A DNA stretch of 64,000 nt from Streptomyces sp. H27-H1 (GTDB taxonomy: Bacteria; Actinomycetota; Actinomycetes; Streptomycetales; Streptomycetaceae), in NCBI RefSeq assembly GCF_026627445.1, contig NZ_JAPNLJ010000005.1, positions 216,849-280,848 on the forward strand. The letters run 5' to 3'. The position numbers were made by a program, and so were the translations under genes. The notes beneath the pieces were generated by a model that did no database searches, was not told the DNA's origin, and was given only the letters and a program-made list of their open reading frames with translations. Shown one piece after another: positions 56,501-64,000 of this stretch; positions within the stretch are counted from its first letter, which is position 1, and every line of letters starts with the position of its first letter.

Positions 56501-56548
56501 CGGCAGACGGTAGCGCTCGGCCAGGATCCGGCCCGCGTAGTCCTCCAC
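53504..56548 (-). CDS. pseudokinase split by a 430-residue low-complexity insertion
   Basis: A 1014-residue protein. The N-terminal kinase lobe lacks the Gly loop, has Arg42 where the ATP Lys should be, reads HRNITMRT in place of HRDVKPGN (Asn159), and TGL in place of DFG (176-178). The activation segment is interrupted from about 190 to 620 by a Pro/Gly/Ala/Gln linker (GYGGGGYGGGPGAD, PQGYSYPYGG) before PATDLWGLGALLYRA. A membrane helix lies at about 780-805, and an extracellular domain (AEHFAINVPNGWERRG) resembles that of the other kinases. It cannot phosphorylate by the normal mechanism and is probably a scaffold. Confidence 0.85.
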   Translation of the reverse strand: MEDYAGRILAERYRLPLPPSDAYELIETRAFDTRSGQEVLVRQVPLPEVVDAELLDGTRGGPSAAGGRGVPPGELPAVRRAIEAAQAAASVPDHPRLDQVFDVFAEGGSLWIVSELVPARPLAALIADEPLSPYRAAEVAADVLTALRVLHAHGWTHRNITMRTVLICEDGRVVLTGLAAGAAEDALCGYDPVPPQDGTVHSAAGSAGWPVPGGAPATGRSGAPEGGRGIGAGPVALPGAPAGGAGFATEPVTGGGYGGGGYGGGPGADAGYGAERGGDSADAAGLAGGAGAGTAAQQGAGSVQEYAPLVAPGYDTGPRYRDQISPTAPGAPGTPSLPSASGAPGTPSAPGIPSASASPGDRPDLTAAARAGAIAAYRAGAQAAARITEQRKAGSEPAPEQEPGSAVEPRPAGSKLPQGYSYPYGGPGSGATWHGATPRRQALPPAEPEPPARAALPAQLALPQGYHQAETPGGGTPRSSDDGQGATTAPQQPAAPGPAQPGGMPSGNGYRNDSGYDNSYGRGQAPGPAAPTQARPQDGTGHRAVPGPEYGRPGYGQPAPGPERPEPAGFGQAVARGGSGYGQQPPLGPDRSNADGYGQGRPGAGAPGWGSGPRSGLDAERARQTRMAVVGAVTERWAPEQAQAVHGPWQLAAPVGPATDLWGLGALLYRAVQGHAPYPEDSVAELVEMVCAEPPAFAEECGPLRPIVESLLRQDPTERPDFEELRGWLRSLVRSAPEPDGGVAMLLPAAEPDPARLPVVRRRADLHGRHRSAEHPRKSRSLGRSLLLGILVLLSGAVAYALFFMPRSADTQGGQKAAGMKPPAATQSHGRSPGPSPKPSGSGQAPSPSATPPASKPAPQTNTPAPEGYTAQQDAEHFAINVPNGWERRGMNESGQVRYTEGDFALTVVPGRDKVAGNPDPATYQKDKEPELAPYRSSTWSSVGDIKSTKVGNQLRVTGRYTWIDGNGRSVVARNFVVALGGSYHIVLVTGPLDQEGKVTETFEQATSSYKSGG

Positions 56549-56665
56549 ATCGCCTCCCCCGAGAGCTGTGGGCCCGTCCCCCAGGCCCCCCTGACACGAT
56601 ACGACGCCCAGGGCGCCCGCGTCCCGGCCCTGGCGAGGCTGACCCGAGCCCGCTCGGGACGCGGG

Positions 56666-59404
56666 TCAGCCCAGTGGCTGGAAGGTGTCGAACGCCGTGG
56701 TGCGCAACTGCGTGCACTCCGCCGCGTCCCACTGGTCCGCGAGGCAGGTGATCATGATGGCGTAGCCGTGCTTCGCGTCCATCCTGAACCCGCGGTCGAG
56801 CACCCGGACCCGCACGCCCCGCTGGTCCCGCTCGAACTCCCAGTCGGCGACGGTCGGGTACCCGCGGTACTCGACCGGTTCGAGCCGCAGCAGCTTGTAG
56901 TTCTTGCTGTTGCCCGCCACGACCGGGGCCAGCTCCAGCCAGGCGGCGCGGGCGTCGTCGCGCGGCTTGCTGTTGAAGTCGATCTGGATGCGCGGGAAGC
57001 CGCCGTCGCGGCTGTAGATGACCCCGTCATCCTTCCCTATCGTGTCGGTCTGCTCGAAGCCTTCGGGCATGCCCATCGCGAAGTGGAACTTCGGGTCGTT
57101 GATCTGGACGTACCCGGGCGGGAGCCCGGGCAGGGCGCCCCCGGGTGTGGAACCCTCACCCTGGCCGGGATTGGTTCCGGAGCCCTGCGACTGGCCGGGA
57201 TCCGGCGAACCGGCGCCCCCGGTGGACGGCTCGCCGGCCTTCGGTGAGGGCGACGGAGTAGCCGAGGGCGAGGAACCGGGTCCGGGGCTCGATGCGGCGG
57301 AATGGCTGCCGCCCTTGCCACCCTTGCCGTCCTGCGGGGCACCGTCCTTGTCGTCGTCGCCGCTGACGGCGTACGCGACCAGCGAGCCGATGACGACGAG
57401 CGCCACGACCACTCCGGCTATCGCGAGCGCGATGGTGCGGCGCGGCACGACGTCGGTGAGCGGGGCCGCGACGGGCGCGGAGCGCGGCGACGGGGCTTCG
57501 GCGGCGGTCGCGGCCGAAGCCGTGGCGGCGGCCGCGGCGGCGGCGCGGGCGGCCGCCGCCGTGCGGGCCGACTTCAACGCAAGCCGGGCGCGCTCGCGCT
57601 GCTCGCGCTCACGGCGCTCACGTTCCTTCTTCTCCACCTTCTCGGCGGCCTTGGCCGCCTTGTCGGCGGCCGCCTTGTCGGCGGCGTCCTGGGCCTCGGC
57701 GAGTGATATCTGCCGGGTTTCCTCGGCGCTCGGGGCGGCTACGGGGGCCGGCGGCTCGGGCGCGTCGATCACGGCGGTGAGCAGCGCCCGCGCACGGTCG
57801 TCGTCGAGCCGGTGGGCGGGGTCCTTGACGAGGAGGCCGTAGATGACCTCGGTCAGCGGGCCGGCGTTCTTGGGCGGTTCGACGGGCTCGGTCATCACGG
57901 CGGTGAGCGTCGCGAGCGCCGACCCCTTGTCGTAGGGGGGAACCCCCTCGACGGCGGCGTACAGCAGGCCGCCGAGCGACCACATGTCGGCCGGCGGGCC
58001 GGGTCGCTGGCCTCGGGCCCGCTCGGGCGAAATGTACGAGGGGGCGCCGACGAGCATGCCGGTGGAAGTGACGGAGGGGTCGCCCTCGACCTGGGCGATG
58101 CCGAAGTCGGTGAGGACCACGCGGCCGTTGCCGTGGTCGGCGAGGAGCACGTTGGAGGGCTTCACGTCCCGGTGCAGGATGCCCTGGCGGTGGGCGGCAC
58201 GCAGTACGTCGAGCACGGCGAGGCCGACTTCCGCGGCGCGGCGGGGGGACAACGGGCCGCTTTCGCGGATGAACTCCGCGAGCGAGGGGCCCTCGATGAG
58301 CTCCATGACGATCCACGGCCGGCCGTCTTCGTCGACGACGTCGTAGACGGTCACCGCGCCGCCGCTCCGGATCCGGGCGATGGCCTTCGCCTCGCGGAGG
58401 GTGCGGGTGATGAGGCGGCGCTTCTCGTCATCGTCGACGCCGCTGCCGAAGCGGAGCTCCTTGACGGCGACGGTCCGGCCGAGGGTCTCGTCCTCGGCGC
58501 GCCAGACGGTGCCCATGCCGCCCTTGCCGAGAACGCCCCCGAGCCGGTACCGGCCCGCGAGCAGCCGCCCCTCGTCCTCGGCGCCCGCCACCGCCTTGGC
58601 GGCGGCGGCCTTGACAGCTGCGGCCACCTCGTCGGCCTTGCTCACCGCGATGGGCTTCACGCCCTCGGCCCCACCGTCCGCCCGCCCGGCAGCGCCCTTC
58701 CGCAACTCGGCCTTCGCACGGACGGGCTTCGCGTCCTCGGGCTCAGCCTTCACACCGGCAGGCTTCGCGTCCTCGGGCTCAGCCTTCACACCGGCAGGCT
58801 TCGCGTCCTCGGGCTCAGCCTTCACACCGACGGGCTTCGCGTCCTCGGGCTCAGCCTTCACACCGGCAGGCTTCGCGTCCTCGGACTCAGCCTTCACACC
58901 GGCAGGCTTCGCGTCCTCGGGCTCAGCCTTCACACCGACGGGCTTCGCGTCCTCGGGCTCAGCCTTCACACCGGCAGGCTTCGCGTCCTCGGACTCCGCC
59001 CCACCGGCAGCCTTTGCACCGGCAGGCTCCGCATCCACGCGCTCGGCCTTCGCAGCGGCAGGCTTCGCGTCCGCCGGCTCCGGCTCCGCACCAGCGGGCT
59101 TGGCGTCCTCGGGCTCAGCCGCACCGGCTGCCTTCGCCGCAGCAGGCTTCGCCGCGGGCTTGCGCGCGGCGGGCTTCCCCGCAGCCGGCTCCGCCGCGGA
59201 ACCCGCGGGCTTCGCGGGCCTGGCCGCAGCACGCTTCGCCCCGGCGGGCGCGGCCTTCGAGGCCCCGTCCGCGGCGGGCTTCGCGGCTCCCGCCGCCGGC
59301 GTCTCGGCAGGAGACTTCGGGTCCGTCGGGGGCTCCGCCGGAGGCACCGGCGATCCCGTCCCGACAGACGGCTCCGACGACTCGGTGTGCTCCGGCTTCG
59401 ACAT
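56666..59404 (-). CDS. Ser/Thr protein kinase with 12-residue repeats and sensor domain
   Basis: A 912-residue kinase, ATG at 59402-59404. The N-terminus (1-270) is Ala/Lys/Pro/Glu-rich, including eight 12-residue repeats (EPEDAKPAGVKA type) at about 137-232. The kinase domain at about 283-545 is complete (VLGKGGMGTVW, HRDVKPSN, DFGIA). A charged coiled stretch (KVEKKERERREREQRERAR) follows at about 590. A membrane helix is at 657-681, and an extracellular domain (YVQINDPKFHFAMGMPEGF) is like its neighbours'. It is the first of three kinase-type genes. Confidence 0.92.
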   Translation of the reverse strand: MSKPEHTESSEPSVGTGSPVPPAEPPTDPKSPAETPAAGAAKPAADGASKAAPAGAKRAAARPAKPAGSAAEPAAGKPAARKPAAKPAAAKAAGAAEPEDAKPAGAEPEPADAKPAAAKAERVDAEPAGAKAAGGAESEDAKPAGVKAEPEDAKPVGVKAEPEDAKPAGVKAESEDAKPAGVKAEPEDAKPVGVKAEPEDAKPAGVKAEPEDAKPAGVKAEPEDAKPVRAKAELRKGAAGRADGGAEGVKPIAVSKADEVAAAVKAAAAKAVAGAEDEGRLLAGRYRLGGVLGKGGMGTVWRAEDETLGRTVAVKELRFGSGVDDDEKRRLITRTLREAKAIARIRSGGAVTVYDVVDEDGRPWIVMELIEGPSLAEFIRESGPLSPRRAAEVGLAVLDVLRAAHRQGILHRDVKPSNVLLADHGNGRVVLTDFGIAQVEGDPSVTSTGMLVGAPSYISPERARGQRPGPPADMWSLGGLLYAAVEGVPPYDKGSALATLTAVMTEPVEPPKNAGPLTEVIYGLLVKDPAHRLDDDRARALLTAVIDAPEPPAPVAAPSAEETRQISLAEAQDAADKAAADKAAKAAEKVEKKERERREREQRERARLALKSARTAAAARAAAAAAATASAATAAEAPSPRSAPVAAPLTDVVPRRTIALAIAGVVVALVVIGSLVAYAVSGDDDKDGAPQDGKGGKGGSHSAASSPGPGSSPSATPSPSPKAGEPSTGGAGSPDPGQSQGSGTNPGQGEGSTPGGALPGLPPGYVQINDPKFHFAMGMPEGFEQTDTIGKDDGVIYSRDGGFPRIQIDFNSKPRDDARAAWLELAPVVAGNSKNYKLLRLEPVEYRGYPTVADWEFERDQRGVRVRVLDRGFRMDAKHGYAIMITCLADQWDAAECTQLRTTAFDTFQPLG
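58709..58996 (-). repeat. eight 36-bp in-frame repeats in the kinase gene
   Basis: Eight 36-bp units encode E-P/S-E-D-A-K-P-A/V-G/R-V/A-K-A. The units vary at few bases, indicating recent duplication. They are coding, not CRISPR-like: there are no spacers. Confidence 0.9.
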
Positions 59405-59553
59405 TCGTCCCCTCTGCGTTCGTGCCGCCTGCTCCGGTTGCCCTGGCAGCGGCCGGGGTGCCCGGTAACCCGCCCCGGCAGAACCCACATTGTCCCTTAC
59501 TCCGCAACGGACGGGAGCCCCGGGTCCGCGGTTCCGTCCTCGACGTCGCGGAG
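59405..59553. other. intergenic region before the first kinase gene
   Basis: 149 bp between the convergent-facing end of glpD (leftward, stop 59554) and the kinase start (leftward). It contains no clear terminator hairpin, so transcripts from glpD may run into the kinase operon. Confidence 0.4.
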
Positions 59554-61326
59554 TTACAACGGGACGATATCCGGCGCCCCCAGCCTCGCGGCGTCCGCGG
59601 TCTGGTCGTCGGGCTGCCGCTGCGATTCCCGCTCCGCCTGGACCCTCTTCTCGTAGTGCTCCACTTCCTTCTCGATCTGCTGCTCGTCCCATCCAAGAAC
59701 CGGAGCCATCAACTCCGCACATTCCCGCGCCGATCTGGTGCCCCGGTCGAAGGTCTCGATCGAGATCCGCGTCCGCCTGGTCAGCACGTCGTCCAGGTGC
59801 CGCGCCCCCTCGTGCGAGGCCGCGTAGACCACTTCGGCGCGGAGGTAGTCGTCGGCGCCCGTCAGCGGCTCCCCGAGCGAAGGGTCTTCCGCGATCAGCG
59901 ACAGCAGTTCCTCCGTCAGCGATCCGTACCGGTTCAAGAGGTGCTCCACGCGGACCACATGGAGCCCCGTCCGCGCGGCGATCCGCGCCCGGCCGTTCCA
60001 CAGGGCCCGGTACCCCTCGGCCCCGACCAGCGGAACGTCCTCCGTCACGCAGGGCGCGACCCGCTGGTCCAGGCCGTGCACCGCCTCGTCCACCGCGTCC
60101 TTGGCCATCACCCGGTACGTCGTGTACTTCCCGCCGGCGACCACCACCAGCCCCGGCACCGGGTGCGCCACCGTGTGCTCGCGCGAAAGCTTGCTCGTCG
60201 CGTCCGACTCCCCGGCCAGCAGCGGCCGCAGCCCGGCGTAGACCCCCTGGACGTCGTCCCGGGTGAGCGGGACGGCCAGCACCGAGTTCACGTGCTCCAG
60301 CAGGTAGTCGATGTCCGCGCGCGACGCCGCGGGGTGCGCCTTGTCCAGGTCCCAGTCGGTGTCCGTGGTGCCCACGATCCAGTGCCGGCCCCACGGGATG
60401 ACGAACAGCACCGACTTCTCGGTCCGCAGGATCAGCCCGGTCGAGGAGTGGATGCGGTCCTTCGGGACGACGAGGTGGATGCCTTTCGACGCCCGCACGT
60501 GGAACTGCCCGCGCTCCCCGATCAGCGCCTGGGTGTCATCCGTCCAGACCCCCGTGGCGTTCACGATCTGCTTCGCGCGGATCTCGTACTCCCCGCCGCC
60601 CTCCACGTCCTGCACCCGCGCGCCGACGACCCGCTCGCCCTCCCGCAGGAAGCCGACGACCCTCGCCCTGTTGGCGCACTGCGCCCCGTACGCAGCGGCC
60701 GTCCGGACCAGCGTCGCCACGTACCGCGCGTCGTCCATCTGGGCGTCGTAGTACTGCAGGGCGCCCACCAGCGCGTCCTTGCGCAGCGCCGGCGCGATCC
60801 GCAGGGCGCGCTTGCGGGAGAGGTGGCGGTGCGTCGGCAGCCCTCGCCCGTGCCCGCTGGAGAGCGACATGGCGTCGTAGAGCGCGACGCCGGAACCGGC
60901 GTAGAACCGCTCCCACCCCTTGTGCTGCAGCGGGTAGAGGAACGGCACCGGCTTCACCAGGTGTGGCGCGAGCCGCCCCAGCAGCAGGCCGCGCTCCTTC
61001 AGCGCCTCGCGCACGAGGGCGAAGTCGAGCATCTCCAGGTATCTGAGCCCGCCGTGGATGAGCTTGCTGGAACGGCTGGAGGTGCCCGAAGCCCAGTCCC
61101 TAGCCTCCACCAGCCCGGTCGCCAGGCCTCTGGTCACCGCGTCGAGGGCGGTACCGGCGCCCACGACACCCGCTCCGACCACCAGCACGTCCAGTTCCCG
61201 CTCGGCCATCCCGGCCAGCGCCTCGGCGCGCTGCACCGGCCCCAGCGCGGCCCGCCCACCACCTCCCCCCGTCCCCATGCCCGAACCCGCCGCTGCGCCC
61301 GTCCCTGCCCCAGTCCCAGTCCTCAC
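59554..61326 (-). CDS. glpD: glycerol-3-phosphate dehydrogenase (FAD-dependent)
   Basis: A 590-residue membrane-associated flavoenzyme that oxidises glycerol-3-phosphate to dihydroxyacetone phosphate for respiration. The FAD motif VLVVGAGVVGAGTALDA is followed by DWASGTSSRSSKLIHGGLRYLE, the QYYDAQMDDARYV region, VVAGGKYTTYRVMA and the C-terminal domain. The first 25 residues are a Gly/Thr repeat tail. GTG at 61324-61326 is used. A later ATG may be used instead. Upstream lies an AT-rich region with a candidate operator. Confidence 0.95.
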   Translation of the reverse strand: MRTGTGAGTGAAAGSGMGTGGGGGRAALGPVQRAEALAGMAERELDVLVVGAGVVGAGTALDAVTRGLATGLVEARDWASGTSSRSSKLIHGGLRYLEMLDFALVREALKERGLLLGRLAPHLVKPVPFLYPLQHKGWERFYAGSGVALYDAMSLSSGHGRGLPTHRHLSRKRALRIAPALRKDALVGALQYYDAQMDDARYVATLVRTAAAYGAQCANRARVVGFLREGERVVGARVQDVEGGGEYEIRAKQIVNATGVWTDDTQALIGERGQFHVRASKGIHLVVPKDRIHSSTGLILRTEKSVLFVIPWGRHWIVGTTDTDWDLDKAHPAASRADIDYLLEHVNSVLAVPLTRDDVQGVYAGLRPLLAGESDATSKLSREHTVAHPVPGLVVVAGGKYTTYRVMAKDAVDEAVHGLDQRVAPCVTEDVPLVGAEGYRALWNGRARIAARTGLHVVRVEHLLNRYGSLTEELLSLIAEDPSLGEPLTGADDYLRAEVVYAASHEGARHLDDVLTRRTRISIETFDRGTRSARECAELMAPVLGWDEQQIEKEVEHYEKRVQAERESQRQPDDQTADAARLGAPDIVPL

Positions 61327-61454
61327 GGCTGCCTGCCTCCCGTTGACGCGGGTCGCCCCGTGCGCCCTGTGCGGCCATCCCACCTGGTGTGGGTGATCCC
61401 GCTCACATCGCCCGTTCATGATTCTGACCGGCCGCATCCACATCAGCCACCGCC

Positions 61455-61463
61455 TGTGGATAA
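61455..61463 (-). promoter_or_regulatory. DnaA-box-like sequence
   Basis: TGTGGATAA is the exact complement of TTATCCACA, a consensus DnaA box. A weaker copy (GCATCCACA) lies at 61540-61548 in the opposite direction, flanking an AT-rich segment. It may regulate the divergent glpD and dehydrogenase genes, or be chance. Confidence 0.4.
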
Positions 61464-61491
61464 CACGGCGGTGTCCAAAACCCCCGAATAC

Positions 61492-61525
61492 GACATATCT
61501 GTCATATATACGCCTAGTCTGACAT
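61492..61525. promoter_or_regulatory. AT-rich operator-like region between glpD and the dehydrogenase-like gene
   Basis: GACATATCTGTC (61492-61503) has inverted GACA/TGTC ends. TCTGTCAT (61498-61505) and TCTGACAT (61518-61525) are direct repeats 20 bp apart, two turns of the helix. The stretch is much more AT-rich than its neighbours. A promoter is likely here, but its direction is unclear. Confidence 0.4.
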
Positions 61526-61605
61526 TGCGCCAGCTCTCCGCATCCACAGGACTTGCGCGCTCCGCCCCCTCATGCATGTCAGGGAAGGGAAGGGACGGCA
61601 CCCCC

Positions 61606-62835
61606 ATGCCCGCAGATCTCGCCGTCATCGGACTCGGCCATCTCGGCCTCCCGCTCGCCCAGGCAGCCGTGGCCGCCGGGATCGAGACGGTCGGCTACGA
61701 CAGCGGTCCGGCGACGGACTCCACCCTCACAGCCGCCGAGGTCCGCCGCATGTCGGCGGCCGGCTTCCGGGTCACCACCAACCCCGCCGAACTCGGCAGG
61801 GTCCGCACCGCCGTCATCTGCGCCCCCACCCAGCTCGGCGCGGACCGCGCACTCGACCTGTCCGCGGTCGGCGAGGCGGGCCGCACGCTCGCCGCCCGGC
61901 TGCGCCCGCACACCACCGTCATCCTCGAATCGGCGGCCCACCCGGGCGTCACCGAGGACTACCTGCGCCCGATCCTCGAATCGGGCTCCGGGCTCCGCGC
62001 AGGCCGGGACTTCCACCTGGCCTACTCCCCCAGCCGCCTGGACCCCGGCAACCGCACGCACGGCATCGCCAACACCCCCAAGGTCATCGGCGGCCTCACC
62101 CCCGCCTGCACCGAGTCCGCGCACGGCTTCTACGCCCGCCTCACCGAGAAGGTGGTGCGCGCTCGGGGCCTGCGCGAGGCCGAGACCGTACAGCTCCTGG
62201 AAACCAACTACCGGCACGTCAACATCGCCCTCATGAACGAGATGGCCGTGCTCTGCCACGACCTCGGCGTGGACCTGTGGGACGTCATCCGGTGCGCCGA
62301 GACCAAGCCGTACGGGTTCCAGGCCTTCCGCCCCGGCCCCGGAGTCGGCGGCCACGGCGTCCCCCTCGACCCCAACTACCTCCCCCACACCACCCGCACC
62401 CCGGGCCACCCGCTGCGCATGGTCGGTCTGGCGCAGGAGATCAACGACCGGATGCCGCAGTACGTCATCCAGCGCAGCGCCGCCCTGCTCAACGAGCACG
62501 GCAAGTCCGCCCGCGGCGCCCGTGTCCTCCTCCTGGGCGTCACCTACAAACCGGACCTCGCCGACCAGGAGGGCTCCCCGGCGCGCGAGATCGCCAGCCG
62601 CCTCCTCGACCTCGGCGCGCTGATCAGCTACCACGACCCGTACATCGCCGGATGGCGCGTCAGGGACCAGCCCGTCCCCCGTGCCGAATCGTTGTACGAG
62701 GCCGCCGCCAACGCCGATCTGACGATCCTGCTCCAGCACCACCGCACCTACGACCTGCAGGGCCTGGCGGTGAAGGCCCAGTTGCTGCTGGACACCCGGG
62801 GCGCCAGCCCGGTGGGCGCCGCACACCGCCTGTAG
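61606..62835 (+). CDS. UDP-sugar dehydrogenase homologue lacking catalytic Cys and Lys
   Basis: A 409-residue protein of the UDP-glucose/ManNAc dehydrogenase family. The NAD motif VIGLGHLGLPLAQ, the central helix and the C-terminal domain (LLLGVTYKPDLADQEGSPAREI) are intact. The active site GPGVGGHCxPxD reads GPGVGGHGVPLDP: Cys is Gly251 (codon 62356-62358). The usual KLLEN reads QLLET (Gln196, Thr200), so catalytic Lys and Asn are changed too. It should not oxidise UDP-sugars by the normal two-step path. The ATG at 61606 follows GGGACGG. Confidence 0.85.
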   Translation: MPADLAVIGLGHLGLPLAQAAVAAGIETVGYDSGPATDSTLTAAEVRRMSAAGFRVTTNPAELGRVRTAVICAPTQLGADRALDLSAVGEAGRTLAARLRPHTTVILESAAHPGVTEDYLRPILESGSGLRAGRDFHLAYSPSRLDPGNRTHGIANTPKVIGGLTPACTESAHGFYARLTEKVVRARGLREAETVQLLETNYRHVNIALMNEMAVLCHDLGVDLWDVIRCAETKPYGFQAFRPGPGVGGHGVPLDPNYLPHTTRTPGHPLRMVGLAQEINDRMPQYVIQRSAALLNEHGKSARGARVLLLGVTYKPDLADQEGSPAREIASRLLDLGALISYHDPYIAGWRVRDQPVPRAESLYEAAANADLTILLQHHRTYDLQGLAVKAQLLLDTRGASPVGAAHRL

Positions 62836-62982
62836 CCGGCCCCGCGCGCACGGCGAGCCCGGCCGAATCCCCTCCACGGATGTCACAGGCTGCTGCTAGC
62901 CTGCGGCGACTTATCTCGCGCATACACCCACGTCAGTCGTGCGGGTCCCGTGTGCCCAAAAATCCCTGGGGGGGATTTCTTC

Positions 62983-63510
62983 ATGAGCCAGCAGTTCCAG
63001 CAGCCCGCGCCCGACTCCACGACGCCCGCGGCCGACACCACCGCCACCCCGGCCGGCTACCCGGGCCCGTCCGGCGCCGACTTCCTGGCCCAGGCCCCGG
63101 CCCCAGCGCGCACCGGCAACGTGGGTCTCGGCATCGGCGCGGCCGTGGTCGCCGCCCTGGTCACCGCCGCCATCTACGGCACGATCATCGGCCTGAGCGA
63201 GTACCAGATCGGCTTCGCGGCCGTCGCCGTCGGCGCCGCTGTGGGCTTCGCCGCCGGCAAGCTCGGCGGGGGCAACCCGCTCCTGCCCGTGCTCAGCGCC
63301 CTGCTCTCGCTGGCCGCCGTCTTCGCGGGCCAGATCTTCGGCATCGCCATGATCGGTGCGGACGAGCTCGGCGTGAGCACCCTCGACGTGCTCAACCTCG
63401 GCTTCTCCCTGCTCGTCGACGCCTGGAAGGAAACCTCGGGCCCGATGACGTACCTCTTCCTCGCCATCGGCGGTTACACCGCCTTCCAGTCGGCCCGCAA
63501 GGCCGCCTGA
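62983..63510 (+). CDS. small membrane protein with Pro/Thr-rich N-terminus
   Basis: A 175-residue protein. The first 43 residues are polar and Pro/Thr/Ala-rich, followed by four hydrophobic segments (about 45-68, 70-88, 98-117, 150-170). The ATG at 62983 follows a G run (TGGGGGGGATTTCTTC). The function is unknown. Confidence 0.7.
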   Translation: MSQQFQQPAPDSTTPAADTTATPAGYPGPSGADFLAQAPAPARTGNVGLGIGAAVVAALVTAAIYGTIIGLSEYQIGFAAVAVGAAVGFAAGKLGGGNPLLPVLSALLSLAAVFAGQIFGIAMIGADELGVSTLDVLNLGFSLLVDAWKETSGPMTYLFLAIGGYTAFQSARKAA

Positions 63511-63662
63511 CCCCTCGGCTCCACCCGAGCACCGGCCCCGGACTCCGCCCAGGACTCCGGGGCCGACCCGTCTCCGGCGCGGCCGCGAGCAGACACGTCC
63601 ATGATCACGCGGTGGCCGGAAACCCCTGTCCTGCGCCAGGTCCCCGGCCATATGATCCGCGC

Positions 63663-63914
63663 GTGTCCCCTCCCGAGCCCCGCCCCCCGCGCCACCCCCC
63701 GGCCGCCTGGTTCACCGCCGTGCTGTGGGTGCTCGGTGTCCCCGGGATGATCATCGGTGGGTCGGTGATCCTGCTCGGCGCCGCCCTGGGCGACGAGCAC
63801 GGCCAGCTCGCCGGGGACGAGGGACGCTTTCTGCTCCGCTGGCTGCTCGTCGCCGGCGTCTTCCTCGTCCCGTGGAGCATCTGTGTGAACCGCCGGACCA
63901 AGGGCAAGATCTGA
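63663..63914 (+). CDS. small two-helix membrane protein
   Basis: An 83-residue protein from the GTG at 63663. Its Pro/Arg-rich start (PEPRPPRHPPAAW) precedes two helices (FTAVLWVLGVPGMIIGGSVI and LLRWLLVAGVFLVPWSICV) and a basic tail (NRRTKGKI). The stop is at 63912-63914. No family is recognised. Confidence 0.7.
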   Translation: MSPPEPRPPRHPPAAWFTAVLWVLGVPGMIIGGSVILLGAALGDEHGQLAGDEGRFLLRWLLVAGVFLVPWSICVNRRTKGKI

Positions 63915-64000
63915 CACCCAGCCCCGCCTCCCGCCGCGAACGGACCGGACGCGCCCGAGGCCCCGCTCCCCCCCCCGGGGCCCCCGGCCGCCCGCGGGAC

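Noticed and set aside
58709..58996. Regular 36-bp repeats that could look like CRISPR
   Set aside because: The repeats are continuous without spacers and lie in frame in a kinase gene.
59014..62835. Very long open frame joining glpD region and dehydrogenase-like gene
   Set aside because: Only the last 409 codons match a family. The first part is a shadow of glpD and the kinase gene.

Overview
The window is a GC-rich, gene-dense chromosomal segment from a Streptomyces or very close actinomycete. The evidence is strong third-position GC bias, frequent GTG starts, an isobutyryl-CoA mutase small subunit, a cluster of Ser/Thr kinases with extracellular domains, a class E-type sortase motif (LAETG), and the linkage mdh, folD, purHN, sucCD, icmB, pcrA, guaA, glpD. 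It looks like conserved core chromosome. I see no phage, plasmid, insertion sequence, CRISPR array, rRNA or tRNA.

Layout. 1-3.5 kb: end of a glutathionylspermidine synthase-like gene, a lipoprotein, a DMT-type transporter, and a MocR/GntR-aminotransferase regulator divergent from an AhpD-like protein. 3.5-6.8 kb: a tight three-gene leftward cassette of unknown function. The C-terminus of its membrane protein and the N-terminus of the next protein carry the same 21-residue Gly/Asn motif. 7-20 kb: housekeeping metabolism (mdh; folD; purN-purH; sucC-sucD) mixed with small membrane proteins, a DUF6350-like membrane protein, and an unusual fusion of a helix-turn-helix, a sigma-like region and a membrane helix. 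20.3-28.4 kb: a five-gene MoxR ATPase / VWA / DUF5682-like / SWIM zinc-finger / DUF5691-like locus, arranged as two divergent arms. 28.7-36.5 kb: icmB, a lipase, an M23 endopeptidase, PcrA helicase, and a C40 (NlpC/P60) hydrolase beside a short secreted relative. 36.5-42.6 kb: a decayed esterase pseudogene, a PspC-fused two-component system divergent from a second PspC protein, DoxX, and a large membrane protein. 42.7-51.4 kb: a class II aldolase-like protein that has lost its zinc ligands, guaA, a chorismate mutase with a candidate leader-peptide attenuator, a sortase-anchored surface protein, a GMC oxidoreductase and an aldehyde dehydrogenase. 51.6-59.4 kb: two Ser/Thr kinases and one pseudokinase that share a small extracellular domain. 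59.5-64 kb: glpD, a UDP-sugar dehydrogenase homologue missing its catalytic residues, and two small membrane proteins.

How the genes work together. Central carbon flux (Mdh, SucCD, IcmB, GlpD, aldehyde dehydrogenase) and purine/one-carbon synthesis (FolD, PurN, PurH, GuaA) sit among envelope biology: peptidoglycan hydrolases, PspC stress sensing, surface protein and kinases. The most novel-looking signals are five. (1) The Phe/Tyr leader peptide plus terminator upstream of chorismate mutase. (2) The shared-motif cassette at 3.5-6.8 kb. (3) Enzyme-like proteins that have lost catalytic residues (42.7 and 61.6 kb) and the split pseudokinase. (4) The HTH-sigma-membrane hybrid. (5) The MoxR/VWA/TIKI-like locus.
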